A model generated the notes under the pieces. It saw nothing but the letters and a program-made list of their open reading frames with translations. It was not told the DNA's origin and searched no databases. Of a DNA stretch of 64,000 bases, positions 36,301 through 47,785 are shown one piece after another (the first letter of the stretch is position 1; the number at the start of each line of letters is the position of its first letter). Both the position numbers and the translations under genes were made by a program. Source of the DNA: Ophiosphaerella korrae (lineage: Eukaryota > Ascomycota > Dothideomycetes > Pleosporales > Phaeosphaeriaceae); assembly GCA_028456385.1 (NCBI GenBank), contig JALNQF010000211.1:1-64000 (forward strand), read 5' to 3'.

Positions 36301-36777
36301 CTTCTTCGCGGTGATGCCAGGCAGGGTGGCAGCCAGGGCATGGACCTCGTTGCCACGCAGGAAGGCACGCTCGAACTCGGTCACGACCAGCTTGAGCACC
36401 TCCTCAAACGACTCAGGGTCGTCGCCGTCGTCGACTTCCTTGGCACAGAAGCCCATGAAGCGGGCGACCAGCTCGGGTATTGACGATGGCTCGTCATCTT
36501 GGGCGAGTTCGTCTGTGGGCTCGGGCAGGGTGAGCTTGAAGGTGTCCTTGAGTTGCTGGGCGCTGAAGTGCAGGGCTGTGGGCACAAGCAGCGTGTACTC
36601 GAGGGAGCCGTGGGAGAGAATGAGGGGTCGGAGGTTTGCGGCAGAGCGCGGCGTAGAGAGGCCAGTCTGCTGCCCGGAGCCGTACATTTTGGCGGAGGGC
36701 TTGGAGTCGGCCACGTTAGCTGGGTCTGGCTGGGCCGACATTTCGGAGGGGAGCGGCACTTCAACGGGGACTGACAT
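30378..36777 (-). CDS. FAS1: Fatty acid synthase subunit beta
   Basis: Beta chain of the cytosolic alpha6-beta6 type I fatty acid synthase. Exon 1 is 36777-31512, the 49-nt intron 31511-31463 (gtaagt to tctag) and exon 2 31462-30378; 2116 aa. Domains in order are the acetyltransferase (GHSQG, Ser312), the FMN-dependent enoyl reductase (about 625-880, with [34 protein letters not shown] and [10 protein letters not shown]), the dehydratase with hot-dog folds (about 1250-1680; [20 protein letters not shown]) and the malonyl/palmitoyl transferase ([11 protein letters not shown], Ser1862). Without the intron the MPT domain would be lost. The protein ends in a run of about nine Ala encoded by a GCC-type repeat, absent from most homologues as far as I know. 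FAS2 is divergent across a 1.34 kb gap, so the two are probably co-expressed. A very secure call. Confidence 0.98.
30384..30407 (-). repeat. GCC-type trinucleotide repeat coding poly-Ala
   Basis: Eight or so GCC/GGC units code for the poly-alanine tail just before the FAS1 stop codon. Copy number could vary between strains without shifting the frame. Confidence 0.9.
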
Positions 36778-38118
36778 GATTGGGGGCGGACAGCAATGGG
36801 GTTGGAGTTGGCGAAGCGTGACGGGAGAGCATACCTCGGTGAGCAGTCAAGCAATCAATTAATAACAATAGATGGAGAAGGAGCGACGGTGCAACTGGCA
36901 GGCGTGAGTCTTGGTTCGGGCTCGCGGGGAAGGAGCGAGACGACAGCGAGAAGGCACAACCTGTCAGTCTGTGTCTCTTTCTGTGTCTCTTTCTGTGTCT
37001 CTTGCTGTGTCTCTTGCCTTCGCCCAGTGCGGCGCGGGGGCAGCGTGCGTGTCTACCTCTGAATATGAGGCCAGCGAGAAGCTAATCTGCTGGGGCCTGG
37101 CGGTGTGTGCTTGGGAATGGGTCTATACTGCAATGGCAGCTCCCTTGCGAGGCGGGTGCGTGGGCGACTGGCGAGAGGGGCCGTACACCGCAGGCAGCAG
37201 GAATAGGAATGTCTGGGAGGAAGAGGGGTATATGAACAGTAATCAAGCAACAAGCAAGAAGGGGAGAGGGCAATGGCAGAAATATCGCCGACTGAGGCGC
37301 GGTGCTGGGCTGGCTGTTGACTTTTTTTGCCGTGGGAGCGACCATCACCGCGCTAGTGCGACAGGGGTGCGGGAGCGCTGTGGTACGCACAAAGAACGGA
37401 TGCTCTAGCCTCTCGCTACTGCGGCATTCCCTATCTGGCCACAAAATGTTGGGGAATGCGGCCGCCTGACTGACGCGCGCCAAACATGTCGAGGCCTGGT
37501 GGAGCAGTTGTTGACACGGTTGCGCTGCTGACCGCCCGCTCGCAAGTCCCGCCGCTTTTGTAACTAACCATGTAGCTACCCAGCCCGTCTGCGAAAGTAC
37601 CCTCGCCAGACTTGTTGTTGAGCCGGCTGCATGGATGGGGGTCGCAGTGCAGGGGGTCGGGCTCAGTAGTTTTTGCGAGCCCAGGAAATTCCTCAACACA
37701 CAGATAGATAGCTGCCACCGCGCCGTATCCTGCCAACCAGCTTGTCGCGGCATTCCCCCTGGGCGTAGAGATAAACAGCCAATGTGTTGGGGTGCTGGTC
37801 CTATTCCTCCCGCGGACCCATACCTAGAACCTCCCTCCTCCAAAATAATAATTCCCCTCGGGGCGACAGAGCCCTTTTCCCCGAACTTCTTCCCTCGCCC
37901 TCTTTTCTCTCTACCACACTGGCAGCTGTGCACGTCGCTCCTCCCCCGACTGCAGCTTCATTCCTTCACCCTGAGATACCCCTTCCTTCTGTTTTGCTGC
38001 AGCAACACCGATTGAGTTCGTGTGAGCTTCGTCGCTTCGCATAGACTTTGTCGTCGACACATCTTGACCGCCACACACCCGACCCTCCTTTCGCCAATTG
38101 TTCCCGCACACCGCCGTC
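36778..38118. promoter_or_regulatory. Divergent FAS1-FAS2 promoter region
   Basis: 1341 bp between the two start codons, with no supported gene; frames inside it are low-complexity. CCTCGG, the core recognised by the FarA/FarB fatty-acid regulators in Aspergillus, occurs at 36834-36839 and at 37856-37861 (inside CCCCTCGGGG). A 12-bp unit (ctgtgtctcttt/g) is repeated four times at 36969-37016. The FAS2 leader is C/T-rich. That these motifs control the pair is inference. Confidence 0.6.
36969..37016. repeat. Four tandem 12-bp repeats in the FAS promoter
   Basis: ctgtgtctcttt twice, then ctgtgtctcttg twice, head to tail. It lies about 190 bp upstream of the FAS1 start codon. Confidence 0.95.
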
Positions 38119-41100
38119 ATGCGTCCCGAAGTCGAGCAGGAGCTCTCGCACACGCTGCTCATCGAGCTGCTGGCCTACCAGTTTGCCTCGCCCGTGAGGT
38201 GGATTGAGACGCAGGATGTCGTTCTCGGCGAGAAGACGACGGAACGCATCGTCGAGATTGGGCCAGCGGACACGCTGGGCGTCATGGCCAAGCGCACGCT
38301 GGCCTCCAAATACGAAGCATACGACGCCGCCCGTTCCGTACAACGGCAGATTCTGTGCTACAACAAGGACGGCAAGGACATCTACTATGATGTAGACCCC
38401 ATAGAAGAGGAGCCAGAGCCCGCTGCGGCTGCTGCTGGGGGTGCCCCTGCTGCATCGTCGAGTGCGCCTGCCGCCGCTGCAGCTGCGCCCGTGGCAGCTC
38501 CAGCAGCCGGTGCCGGCCCAGCAGCCCAGGTGCCTGATGCCCCAGTTACGGCAACAGACATTCTGCGGGCATTGGTCGCCCAGAAGCTGAAAAAGCCGCT
38601 CATGGACATTCCGCTGAGCAAAGCCATCAAAGATCTGGTTGGAGGAAAATCGACCCTCCAGAACGAAATCCTCGGAGACTTGGGCAAGGAGTTTGGCTCG
38701 ACGCCCGAGAAGCCCGAAGACACGCCCCTCGACGAGCTTGGTGCTTCCATGCAGGCGACCTTCAATGGCCAGCTTGGCAAACAGTCCTCCTCCCTCATTG
38801 CCCGCATGGTCTCTTCCAAGATGCCCGGTGGCTTCAACATCACAGCTGTGCGCAAGCACCTCGAGACAAGATGGGGGCTGGCACAGGGCCGCCAGGACGG
38901 CGTGCTGCTCTTTGCTATCACCAACGAGCCGGCAGCCCGACTTGGCTCAGAAACCGACGGAAAGGCCTTTTTGGACGAACAGGCCAACAAATACGCAGGC
39001 ATTGCAGGCATTAACCTGTCCGTGCCTGCTGCTGGTGCTGATGCCGGAGGCGCGAGTGCAGGCATGATGATGGACCCAGCCGCCATCGATGCCCTCACCA
39101 AAGACCAACGACAGCTGTTCAAGCAGCAACTGGAGCTTTTCGCACGATACCTCAAAATGGACCTCCGAGCCGGCGACAAGGCGTTTCTGGATGGACAAAA
39201 AGCGCAATCTGCTCTGCAAGCTCAGTTGGACCTATGGACCACGGAGCATGGCGAATTCTATGCTTCTGGCATTGAGCCCCAATTCACACCCCTCAAAGCT
39301 CGTGTCTACGACTCGTCGTGGAATTGGGCTCGTCAGGACGCGCTCAGCATGTACTACGACATCATCTTTGGAAAGCTTAAAGCTGTCGACCGTGAGATCG
39401 TCAGCCGCTGCATTGCTATCATGAACCGAGCAAACCCCCTCCTTCTCGATTTCATGCAATACCACATGGACCACTGCCCCACCGAGCGTGGTGAAACATA
39501 TGAGCTTGCAAAGGCCCTTGGTCAACAGCTTATCGATAACTGCAAGGATGTCCTCAACGAGGCTCCTGTGTACAAGGATGTTGCGATACCAACCGCGCCG
39601 TCCCTTGAGATCGACGCCAAGGGCAACATGAACTATGAGGAAGCGCCTCGTGCCAGTGTTCGCAAGCTTGAGCATTACGTGCGTGAGATGGCCGAAGGTG
39701 GCAAGCTCTCCGAGTACGGCAACCGCACCAAGGTGCAAAACGACCTTCAACGCATCTACAAGCTAATCAAGCAACAACACAAGTTGTCCAAATCATCACA
39801 ACTTCAAATTAAGAGCTTATACAGTAATGTCATTCGTTCACTCTCCATGAACGAGGGCCAGATCATTCCCAGCGAGAATGGCAAGGCAGGCAGCGGTAAG
39901 CGGGCACGCAATCCCCGTCTCAACGGCTCCCAGAAGCAAGGGAAGGTTGAGACTGTTCCCTTCCTCCACCTCAAGAGAAAGGATGACCACGGCTGGGAAT
40001 ACAGCAAGAAACTGACAGGTGTCTATCTCGACTGCCTTGAGAACGCTGCCAAGTCAGGTGTCACTTTCCAGGGCAAGTACGCTCTGATGACAGGTGCTGG
40101 AGCCGGTTCCATCGGTGCACAAGTCCTTCAGGGATTGATCAGCGGTGGCGCCAAGGTGATAGTCACCACTTCGAGGTTCTCCCGCGAGGTCACCGAGTAC
40201 TATCAGTCCATGTACTCACGCTATGGTGCGCGGGGCTCGCAGCTTATCGTGGTGCCCTTCAACCAAGGCAGCAACCAGGACGTGGAGGCGCTGGTCGAGT
40301 ATATCTTCGACGCCAAGAAAGGTCTTGGCTGGGATCTCGACTACATTGTCCCATTTGCTGCCATTCCAGAGAACGGTCGTGAGATTGACGGCATTGACTC
40401 CAAATCTGAACTCGCCCACCGCATCATGCTGACAAATCTCCTGCGCATGCTCGGTGCCGTCAAGAAGCAGAAGCAGGCCAATGGCTACGAGACCCGGCCA
40501 GCACAGGTTATGCTGCCTCTTTCTCCTAACCACGGTACCTTTGGTAACGATGGTTTGTACTCTGAGTCCAAGATATCGTTAGAGACCCTCTTCTCAAGGT
40601 GGCACTCGGAGAGCTGGGGCAATTATCTCACCATCTGCGGAGCTGTCATTGGCTGGACTCGTGGCACTGGTCTGATGAGTGCCAACAACATCGTTGCTGA
40701 AGGCATTGAGAAGTACGGTGTACGCACCTTTTCCCAACAGGAGATGGCCTTCAACATTCTCGGACTCATGGCACCGCCAATCGTCAACCTTTGCCAGATC
40801 GAGCCAGTGTGGGCTGACCTGAATGGTGGCTTCCAGTACATTCCCAACCTCAAAGACTTGATGGCCGACCTCCGCAAGGAGCTCATGGAGACAAGTGATG
40901 TTCGCAGGGCTGTCATCAAAGAGAATGCCATTGAGAACAAGATCGTCAACGGTGAAGCAAGCGAAGCTTTGTACAAGAAAGCCACTATTGAACCAAGAGC
41001 CAACATGAAGTTCGACTTCCCCACGCTGCCCGATTGGGATGCGGAAGTCAAGCCTCTCAATGAAGACCTCAAGGGCATGGTAGATCTCGAGAAGGTCGTT

Positions 41101-43763
41101 GTTGTCACTGGTTTCGCCGAGGTTGGTCCTTGGGGTAACTCGAGAACTCGATGGGAGATGGAAGCCTATGGCGAGTTTTCGTTGGAGGGCTGTGTTGAGA
41201 TGGCTTGGATCATGGGCCTTATCAAGAATCACAACGGTCCTCTGAAGGGCAAGAGCTACTCCGGCTGGGTTGACGCCAAGACTGGAGATCCAGTTGATGA
41301 CAAAGACATCAAGCCAAAGTATGAGAAGTACATTCTTGAGCACACTGGCATTCGTCTCATTGAGCCTGAGCTGTTCAATGGCTACGATCCCAAGAAGAAG
41401 CAGCTTATGCAGGAAATTCAGATCGAGGAAGACCTCGATCCATTTGAGGCTTCGAAAGAGCTTGCGGATGAGTTCAAGCGCCAGCATGGAGACAACGTTG
41501 AAATCTTTGCTATTGAGGACTCTGGAGAGTACACCGTGCGCATGAAGAAGGGCGCCACTTTGCTCATTCCCAAGGCGCTCCGATTTGACCGTCTCGTTGC
41601 TGGTCAAATCCCTACAGGCTGGGACGCAAAGAAGTATGGTGTTCCCGACGACATTATCTCGCAAGTCGATCCTGTCACCCTCTTTGTTCTCGTATCTACC
41701 GCGGAGTGTCTTCTCTCTAGCGGTATCACCGACCCGTACGAGTTTTACCAGTATGTGCACTTGTCAGAGGTTGGCAACTGTGTTGGATCTGGTATTGGCG
41801 GTACTACCGCATTGAGGGGTATGTACAAAGACCGCTTCCTAGACCGGCCTGTCCAGAAGGATATTCTCCAGGAGTCATTCATCAACACCATGAGCGCTTG
41901 GGTAAACATGTTACTCATGTCTTCTACTGGCCCTATCAAGACTCCGGTCGGTGCTTGTGCTACTGCTGTCGAGTCTATCGATATCGGATACGACACAATC
42001 GTAGAAGGCAAAGCACGCGTGTGCTTCGTCGGTGGTTTTGATGATTTCCAAGAGGAGGGCTCATATGAGTTTGCCAACATGAAGGCCACTAGCAATGCTG
42101 AAGATGAGTTTGCCCATGGTCGCACACCTCGGGAAATGTCCCGTCCAACTACGACGACCAGGAATGGCTTCATGGAATCTCAAGGCTGTGGTATGCAGGT
42201 CATCATGGATGCGAAATTGGCTTTGGAAATGGGTGTCCCGATTTACGGTGTTCTTGGCTTCACGGCTACAGCCACTGACAAGATTGGCCGCTCAGTTCCA
42301 GCTCCAGGCAAGGGTGTTTTGACCACTGCCCGCGAAAACCCCTCCAAGTTCCCCTCGCCTTTGCTTGACATTAAGTACAGGAAGAGACAGATGGATCTCC
42401 GACGAAAGCAGATCAAGCAATGGCAAGAGTCTGAGCTCATGTATCTCCAGGAAGAAGTCGCAGCTATTAAAGATGCTGGAGAAAGCTTCAACGAGGCCGA
42501 TTACCTAGAGGAGCGCGCATCACACATTGAGCTAGAAGCTAAGCGACAAGAGAAGGAGGCATTGAACAGCTTGGGCAACAGCTTCTGGAAGCAAGACCCA
42601 AGGATTGCACCTCTCCGCGGTGCCCTTGCTACATGGGGCCTTACCATTGATGATCTTGATGTTGCTTCTTTCCATGGTACCTCGACAGTTGCAAACGACA
42701 AGAACGAGTCTGATGTCATTTGCCATCAAATGCGCCATCTCGGCCGTAAGAAAGGCAATGCTCTACTTGGTATCTTCCAGAAATATCTCACTGGCCATCC
42801 CAAGGGTGCTGCTGGTGCATGGATGTTCAACGGCTGCTTGCAGGTTCTCAACACAGGGTTGGTGCCTGGCAACCGTAACGCCGACAATGTCGATAAGATC
42901 ATGGAGCAATTCGACTACATTGTCTACCCATCCCGGTCAATCCAGACCGATGGCGTCAAGGCCTTCTCAGTCACCTCCTTCGGTTTCGGCCAGAAGGGTG
43001 CACAGGCTATCGGTATCCACCCCAAGTACCTGTACGCCGCGCTCGACCACGCCCAGTTCGCCACATACAAGCAGAAGGTCGAGGCCCGTCAAAAGAAAGC
43101 CTACCGCTACTACCACGACGGACTCATCAACAACACCATGTTCCGCGCCAAAGACAAGGCTCCATACGAGGACGACAAAATGCAAGAGGTCTTCCTCAAC
43201 CCCCGCGCCCGCGTCACAGTCGACAAGAAAACCGCAACATATTCCTACCCCAAGAAACTTCCCGAAGCCCCCAAGAAAGACAAAAAGGCCGAAGAAACCA
43301 CAAAAATGATCGAATCCCTGACCAAAGCCACCGCCTCCGCCAACACCAAAGTCGGCGTCGACGTCGAGTCCCTCTCCGCGCTGAACCTCGACAACGACAT
43401 CTTCCTGGAGCGCAACTTCACCGAAAACGAGATTGCGTACTGTCAAAAGGCGGCTAGCCCTCAGGCCAGCTTTACGGGCAAGTGGTCGGCCAAAGAGGCT
43501 GTATTCAAGAGTCTGGGTGTCAAGGGTAAGGGTGCAGGCGCGGCACTTAGGGATATCGAGATTATCAATGATGAGACGGGCGCGCCGCAGGTCAAGGTAT
43601 GTTATGTTTGATCCCATAAACAGCTGATTGTTTCTGTTGCTGATGAATATAGCTCCACGGATATGCGCAGGAAGAGGCCACGCGCGTCGGCGTGAAGAGC
43701 GTTAGTATTAGCGTTAGTCACTCAGAGGATCAGGCTGTTGCTGTGGCTATTGCACAGTTTTAG
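38119..43763 (+). CDS. FAS2: Fatty acid synthase subunit alpha
   Basis: Alpha chain of the cytosolic type I fatty acid synthase. Exon 1 is 38119-43596, the 56-nt intron 43597-43652 (gtatgt to atatag) and exon 2 43653-43763; 1862 aa. It starts [20 protein letters not shown], the family-typical start that completes the MPT fold; an upstream TTG in frame is not the start. An Ala/Pro-rich linker (about 95-140) is followed by the ACP with the phosphopantetheine site GGKST (Ser178), the ketoreductase (about 650-900, [17 protein letters not shown]), the ketosynthase with Cys1280 in GACATAV, His1519 in FHGTST and His1560 in [11 protein letters not shown], and a C-terminal phosphopantetheinyl transferase ([16 protein letters not shown]) finished by exon 2 ([20 protein letters not shown]). 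Without the intron the PPT would be truncated. A very secure call. Confidence 0.98.
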
Positions 43764-44406
43764 CTTATGGGGAGTTGGCTGTAGGACTTGATGACAGGGG
43801 CGCCACACATCTGGCGTGTATTCTTTCGCGTGTGATAAACGACTTGGGAAATCGATAGTATTGATATTGTAATTTACGCATAAACTTTTGTGTATTCCCG
43901 TGCTGCGTTGTGTCCTGTCGTTTCTGCCATAACCCCCATCCCCATTTTCTCCCACACACGCACTACCTTTTCTGCTGCCCTTATCGCCGTCCGATGTTCC
44001 CTATCTGTGACGGCGTGGCTTACCCTACGTCAGAGTACGTCCCAACGGAACTTAAATCTTACCACTTGGACCCACATGTTTGCCTATGCGGTTGAGCCGC
44101 AACTAGTTGGTTAGAAAACAGTTTGGCGTTGGTTTAGTGCGTTGTTGAGGGGAGGGACGGATCGGGTGGGATCGGGTGGGGAAGTGTTGAGGGACGGTTG
44201 CGTGCGGGGAAAAGTGTGGGTATGTTGAATTGGGGATGGGTGTGTTTTCCGTCATATTGTTATTTCTGTGGGATGGTGGTGGTAGTGGCGGGTAGTACGT
44301 CTGCGCATTGTGTCCCCTTGAGGTGATTGAGTCTGCAGGTCGTTACATACGGTCAGGTATCAGTCTGCAAGCAGTCGCCCGGGGAATATTGATGATGCAA
44401 ATGATT
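43764..44406. other. Convergent intergenic region
   Basis: 3' flanks of FAS2 (plus) and of the FAD monooxygenase (minus). A T/G-rich section lies at 44100-44300. No gene is seen. Confidence 0.5.
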
Positions 44407-45750
44407 CTAGTCCTGGTTACCTGGGAGCAAACGCTTCGCCGTCTCTAACTGAGCTTCGAGATCTTCGTGCCACAGCCATTTAAAAGATTCATCCAACCCC
44501 CTTATCCGCGCTGGAATGCCGTTGCCAGCATCAAGGGCCATGGAACTATATTCAATTGTCGCTTGTAGACTGCGTTTGATGCACTCTTGCGTCCGCGGTC
44601 GCCGAACCGTGTCATAAGCACGAAATGCTTGCTCAACCTTGTCAATGCTTCCGACGTGTGCGATGAGACCGCTCAGAATGAATGCATCCTCCATCGCCAT
44701 ACCTGCTCCGGCGCCTATATGCGGCGTGGTTGCATGCGCACTGTCTCCAAGAAGACACAGACGCCCCTTAAAGTACGGCGCGTCATGTTGCAAGTCAAAA
44801 AGAGCCCACTTAGACGGCACAATAAATTGCGCAATCATGTCAAGAAGCGGCGGAAACCAGCCCTTGAAGCCATCCAACAGGTCCTCTTTCGTCGCAGGCA
44901 CCGTCCACTCATCGTATTTCCATCCCCACGGCGGCCCCGCATCGTGAGACACAGCAACCGAGTTGATGAACTCGCCGTGCTCGATCGGATACGTAATGAT
45001 GTAGCCTCCCCGGCCGCAGTACACGTTTCCATTGCGCGCGCGATCCACCCCGAGGGCGGCTTCTGCATCGGCTTTGGGCACAACGGCGCGATACGCGCAC
45101 TCCCTGGCGTACGTTGCTTGGATCTTCGGCCCGCATACGAGCGCCCGCACTTTGCTCTTTATGCCATCGCATCCGATGACTGCGCTTGCGAGCGCCGTCG
45201 CCCCGTCTGAGAAGCGCAATTGCAGCGTGCCGTTGGCTAGCTCGTCTGCGCTTTCAAAGCTCTTTCCAAAGGTGGTGATGTTGGGCGGGAGAAGTGCTAC
45301 GAGCTCTTCTAGCAGGCGTGCTCGGTGTATGCAACTCCGTGTTTTGAGGCCCAGCCTTTTCGCAAGCTCCGTGAGCTCCCTGTCGCGTAGTTGCCAGAAC
45401 ATGTCGCCTGCGCGGTGGCTGCCTTCTTTTTCCCCGGCAGTGGCCCAGCACATGGTGTAGAAGACATCTTCGCTGTTCGGGTCAGCGTCGAATGTGGCGT
45501 GCTTTTTGTACCCTTCCAGAAGGCGAGGATCGATCAAGTGCAAGGCTGTTGTGGAATTGACTCCAAACGTCACGCCTGCGCCGATTTCAGAAAATGCGGG
45601 TGCCGCTTCGTAGATTTGCACGTGGACGCCATGTTTAATGAGGCTGATGGCAAGCGCGAGGCCGCCGAGACCGCCGCCGACGATTGCGATGGGGTGGTTG
45701 GGATGGTTTTTGAAGCTTGGTGTGGTTGGGTCGTCAAGTGTAGAGGTCAT
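44407..45750 (-). CDS. FAD-dependent monooxygenase, salicylate-hydroxylase-like
   Basis: A 447-aa group A flavoprotein monooxygenase (UbiH/salicylate hydroxylase type) that would hydroxylate an aromatic substrate with NAD(P)H and O2. The first Rossmann motif (PIAIVGGGLGGLALAISLIK) is near residue 20, the Asp-Gly block (SAVIGCDGIKSKVR) near 190, and the second FAD motif (GRLCLLGDSAHATTPHIGAG) near 325, followed by GMAMEDAFIL. The frame opens upstream at a GTG, but the ATG at 45750 is the first methionine and leaves a normal N-terminus. No intron is needed. The substrate (salicylate, kynurenine or a secondary metabolite) cannot be read from sequence. No pathway partners are adjacent. Confidence 0.9.
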   Translation of the reverse strand: MTSTLDDPTTPSFKNHPNHPIAIVGGGLGGLALAISLIKHGVHVQIYEAAPAFSEIGAGVTFGVNSTTALHLIDPRLLEGYKKHATFDADPNSEDVFYTMCWATAGEKEGSHRAGDMFWQLRDRELTELAKRLGLKTRSCIHRARLLEELVALLPPNITTFGKSFESADELANGTLQLRFSDGATALASAVIGCDGIKSKVRALVCGPKIQATYARECAYRAVVPKADAEAALGVDRARNGNVYCGRGGYIITYPIEHGEFINSVAVSHDAGPPWGWKYDEWTVPATKEDLLDGFKGWFPPLLDMIAQFIVPSKWALFDLQHDAPYFKGRLCLLGDSAHATTPHIGAGAGMAMEDAFILSGLIAHVGSIDKVEQAFRAYDTVRRPRTQECIKRSLQATIEYSSMALDAGNGIPARIRGLDESFKWLWHEDLEAQLETAKRLLPGNQD

Positions 45751-46208
45751 TTTGTTTGTATCGCTGGCGGGGTCGGTTGCGCGTTGCCCAGGCACTCGGT
45801 CTTATCTACCCCGCTCTGGGGAGACAATAGAGGGGCATCTCAGCCGCAGGATCCGAGTGTGCAATGCTGGTGGTGCAGACGCCATATTTATACTCACGAC
45901 AGTTAACTAGTGATGATAATAATAATGAAAGGATTACTCATACAGACTATGAATAGCCCTCACATGCGCCCTCACTCACTGGTCAGCTCAATATTCCCAA
46001 TCCCTTAGACACTCCTTTTTGACATGCTACCTATTCCTTCCAGGGTTGTGAGGACCAACACATCGTAGAGATGAAGTTGTAATTTGTTTAATACAGAAAT
46101 TGGCGGATATTAAATTGCATACGCATATTTGACTGTACTACGGAGCGTGGTCAATCTGCGCTGGCTATGGGGTTGGATTTTTTGGTATGAATGAAGAAAG
46201 GAGTGGTA
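45751..46208. other. Intergenic, no gene seen
   Basis: Promoter side of the FAD monooxygenase, ending at the left end of the Tc1/mariner element. No other feature is seen. Confidence 0.5.
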
Positions 46209-46219
46209 CTGTACTAGGC

Positions 46220-46234
46220 CAAAAGTTTGGAATA
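46220..46234. repeat. Left terminal inverted repeat core
   Basis: caaaagtttggaata, the exact reverse complement of 47532-47546. The few outer bases are less well matched. Confidence 0.85.
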
Positions 46235-47531
46235 TTTTCGCACGGGCCGCCCAACGCGAAATTGACGCCTCATCGTTTACAACCACTCACCACCTAAAAT
46301 TATATAGAAACTCGGTTTTTTTTAATGTATTTGAAGAGAATTGAATCAATATTTAGTCTGCTAGCCTCGCGCGCGCCTACAAGCTTAAATCCTTCTTGGC
46401 ATACTCAAGATAAGCTTGCGTATAAGCGTACCTAGTATACGCTGCTAGCACTCCTTTAACGCGCTGTAGAAGCCCCCCTACTCTTCTTTAGCTTGCAAGG
46501 AGTTGTTATATTGTAGGTAGTGCCTGTGCATTATCTTTTTAAGATACTACTAGAGGTGCTCAATTAGGTTAAGGTTAGGTAAGTAAGATAGCTAGGTTAT
46601 AGGTGTAATATAGTGTTAAGCTATCTATCTTATTGTTGCGCGCAACGTGTGTATACGAGCGTTATTATGTATAAAAAGCTAAGACCGCCGCTAGTTAGGT
46701 AGAAGGCCTCTACGAAGAGCTTTAATATAACTTTAGCTAGAGTAGCTACGTCGTCGTGCATGCTTATCCCTCTCTATAATAACGAGTAGACTGCGGCGCG
46801 GTCTACCTCGTTTATCTAGCTATATACATGCCTATACTATCTAGGCAAGGCGCTGATAGACGTTAACCTTAGTTATTATCTCTAGCTTCTATTTCTCCCA
46901 CGCAAACCAAAAGCACTACTCGCAGTTATAGCTAGAGCCCTTCTAAATAGAGCACTTATTAGAGAATTTAAACGTGCGCAAGTACTACTAAAAGTAGCGG
47001 TACTGTCGACAGAACCGCCGGCGTTCCTAAGCATAGATAGGCTTTAGTTTTAGTCGCTTTTTACAGCGGTAATTAGTAAGGCCAGCACTCTTAAGGTATC
47101 TATACAATGTTGTACAGCTAGGTGGCTTTAAAGGCGTCCTATCTGTATTTACAAACACCCTAGCTTTAGCAAGCTCTAAGTACTCAATCTTTGGCTACGC
47201 GCGAGCCTTACAATAGATAATCTTCTTCTAGCGTAGTAATAGTATAAGTAGACAGCTACTACGAGGTTTATCTTTTGCGCTGTCTGTTTCGTGCCATTTC
47301 TTTATAATCTTGCTCACAGCTGGCTGTGTACACCCAAAAAACTCTGCAGCTTTGCTCTGCGCTGCACCTGCCAACACTATCCCAATGATATGATCGCGTG
47401 TTTCCTGACAAATATTCGGCTTTCTGCGAGCATTTCCATCTATCTCTCGTCCAAATCGGCGCTGTGTAGCCATAGTTGTAGTGATTTGAAGTTGAGATCA
47501 CGTTTGGAGGTGCATGGTGGGGTAGGCTTGG

Positions 47532-47546
47532 TATTCCAAACTTTTG
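47532..47546. repeat. Right terminal inverted repeat core
   Basis: tattccaaacttttg, the exact reverse complement of the left core. Confidence 0.85.
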
Positions 47547-47785
47547 AAACGTGACTGTATAAATGCATGGGGGGGGGCTAAAAACTCGCCAAGTGTTGCG
47601 TCACGTGCGGACGCGCGAAGGAACAAGACAGTGTTGACCTGCTTATGTCATAGGTGACATGGCCAAAACCAACAACCGTCTCACGTCTCCACTTCACCTC
47701 GACGGTCGTTCGTAAAATGCTCGTCTGTCTGCGTATTCTATTCAGTATTCCTCTCGCCCTCGGAAGCTAAACACCCTCGTCGAAC

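Larger units (their letters stand above)
46209..47557 (-). mobile_element. Tc1/mariner-type DNA transposon, RIP-inactivated
   Basis: A 1.35 kb element bounded by TA dinucleotides (46207-46208 and 47558-47559), with terminal inverted repeats sharing a perfect caaaagtttggaata core (left about 46220-46234, right about 47532-47546). The minus-strand transposase starts at 47473 with an intact helix-turn-helix (ATQRRFGREIDGNARRKP, then QSKAAEFFGCTQPAVSKIIK). Beyond about 47245 the frame fills with TAG and TAA. Still readable are SAGLTNYRCKKRLKLKP and, near 46670, NNARIHTR, the DNARIHT-like catalytic block. The final EHLW block reads EHL followed by TAG near 46550, as TGG to TAG would give. The element is dead. 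Length, TA target and catalytic blocks place it in Tc1/mariner. Confidence 0.85.

Noticed and set aside
35728..36483. A 251-codon plus-strand frame inside FAS1
   Set aside because: Antisense shadow of the acetyltransferase region of FAS1.
37082..37933. A 283-codon open frame on the minus strand inside the FAS1-FAS2 promoter
   Set aside because: Low-complexity, Pro/Ser/Cys-rich translation with no domain. It overlaps short frames on the other strand and sits exactly where the shared promoter must be.
40594..41760. A 388-codon open frame antisense to FAS2
   Set aside because: It is the mirror of the strongly conserved FAS2 frame; the codon pattern explains it fully.
44407..45795. Start of the FAD monooxygenase at 45795
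   Set aside because: That codon is GTG. The first ATG, at 45750, precedes the Rossmann fold at a normal distance.
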